A stretch of 64,000 nucleotides of DNA, taken from the NCBI GenBank assembly GCA_034766995.1, contig CM068322.1:17585245-17649244 (forward strand). The letters are read 5' to 3'. Shown piece by piece: positions 63,407 to 64,000 of the stretch (the first letter of the stretch is position 1; the number at the start of each line of letters is the position of its first letter). This DNA is from Acanthacorydalis orientalis. Taxonomy: Eukaryota; Arthropoda; Insecta; Megaloptera; Corydalidae. The position numbers were made by a program, and so were the translations under genes. The notes beneath the pieces are model-generated. The model saw only the letters and a list, made by a program, of their open reading frames with translations. It did not search any database and was not told the DNA's origin.

Positions 63407-64000
63407 ATGTTGCTAATGTTTTGTAGAATGAAGAATGGGATTTTTTAACATAAAAAAGTCGAAGGAAACGATTTGTAAACCTCTATAGTAAATTTTAAAA
63501 TTATACAATTAAGAATCATTAGTTCATTTCTGATTTAATGCAATTTTTTCGTAACAACGTGTACATTGTTTAATTACACCATTTTAAGTAGCAATTGACG
63601 TGTTTGCTTGATTTGATAATTTGACGTGAAGATTTTCAGTTTTGTTATTCGTTCGTGAGAAAAAATAATTAATTTTTATAGTATTTACAATTAACTTTTG
63701 TATTTGACATATTATTTGCACAAAATTAAAAAAAACATCATTTGTGCTCCATTATTAAAAGAAAAAACTAATCATTAGCATCGAAATGTAGTATTATTTA
63801 AATATATTAATTTTTTCACATATAAGTTTTAATTACTTATAATGTAACAATTTCACAAAACAATTTTATTTTTTTAAAGAAAGTAATTCATAATTTAAAT
63901 TTATAAACTGTTTAATATAAATAACACTTTAAAAGAATGTTTTTCATAAGAAAGTAAGTAAATATATTCTCTTTTTGTAATAAATTAATTTTTTATATTT
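59893..64000. other. Gene-free AT-rich sequence
   Basis: No gene, RNA or transposon is recognised. TA tracts lie at about 60656-60682, 61390-61430 and 63363-63402. Confidence 0.55.
63363..63402. repeat. (TA)n-(TATG)n microsatellite
   Basis: An alternating TA tract followed by GTATGTATGTATC. Confidence 0.9.

Overview
The window looks like nuclear DNA from an insect. It is strongly AT-rich, packed with (TA)n microsatellites, and carries intron-containing genes with GT-AG junctions, mariner, hAT and piggyBac-like elements, and a non-LTR retrotransposon relic. The two protein-coding genes and the mariner type fit an AT-rich hymenopteran best, but that taxonomic guess is an inference.

Only two genes are supported. 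Both encode ELO-family very-long-chain fatty acid elongases (3-ketoacyl-CoA synthases of the ER membrane), and they lie tail to tail. Gene A is on the + strand, with its first coding exon at 16949 and stop at 24773. It has nine constitutive or alternative coding positions and two homologous versions of exon 4 (20985-21065 and 22750-22833), giving proteins of 316 or 317 residues. Gene B is on the - strand, with its ATG at 55519 and stop at 33186. It has six coding exons, 286 residues and a first intron of about 15.3 kb. All four ELO signatures (KxxExxDT, HxxHH, HxxMYxYY, TxxQxxQ) are intact in both, so both should be active. They are most like the ELOVL1/ELOVL7-type group. Both start codons sit just 3' of a splice acceptor, so each gene also has at least one untranslated upstream exon that I could not locate.

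Layout. 1-16948: no coding gene. It holds a mariner deletion derivative (2343-2892), a hAT-like element with a piggyBac-like MITE nested inside it (7516-8506), a non-LTR retrotransposon ORF2 relic (10440-11265), and an inverted pair of unclassified repeats (13.26-15.29 kb). 16949-24773: gene A. 24774-29.1 kb: probable long 3' UTR of gene A and spacer. 29735-31256: a large (TA)n/(ATATAC)n tract interrupted by a dead mariner. 33186-55522: gene B. Its introns carry three more mariner deletion derivatives, a mariner C-terminal fossil, a short hAT-like element and a 0.5 kb direct repeat. 55523-64000: no gene. It contains a 712-bp TTAA-flanked inverted-terminal-repeat element (59177-59888).

The most interesting biology is the pair of alternative exon 4 cassettes in gene A, which would swap 27-28 residues just before the catalytic core. 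No new multi-gene system was found.
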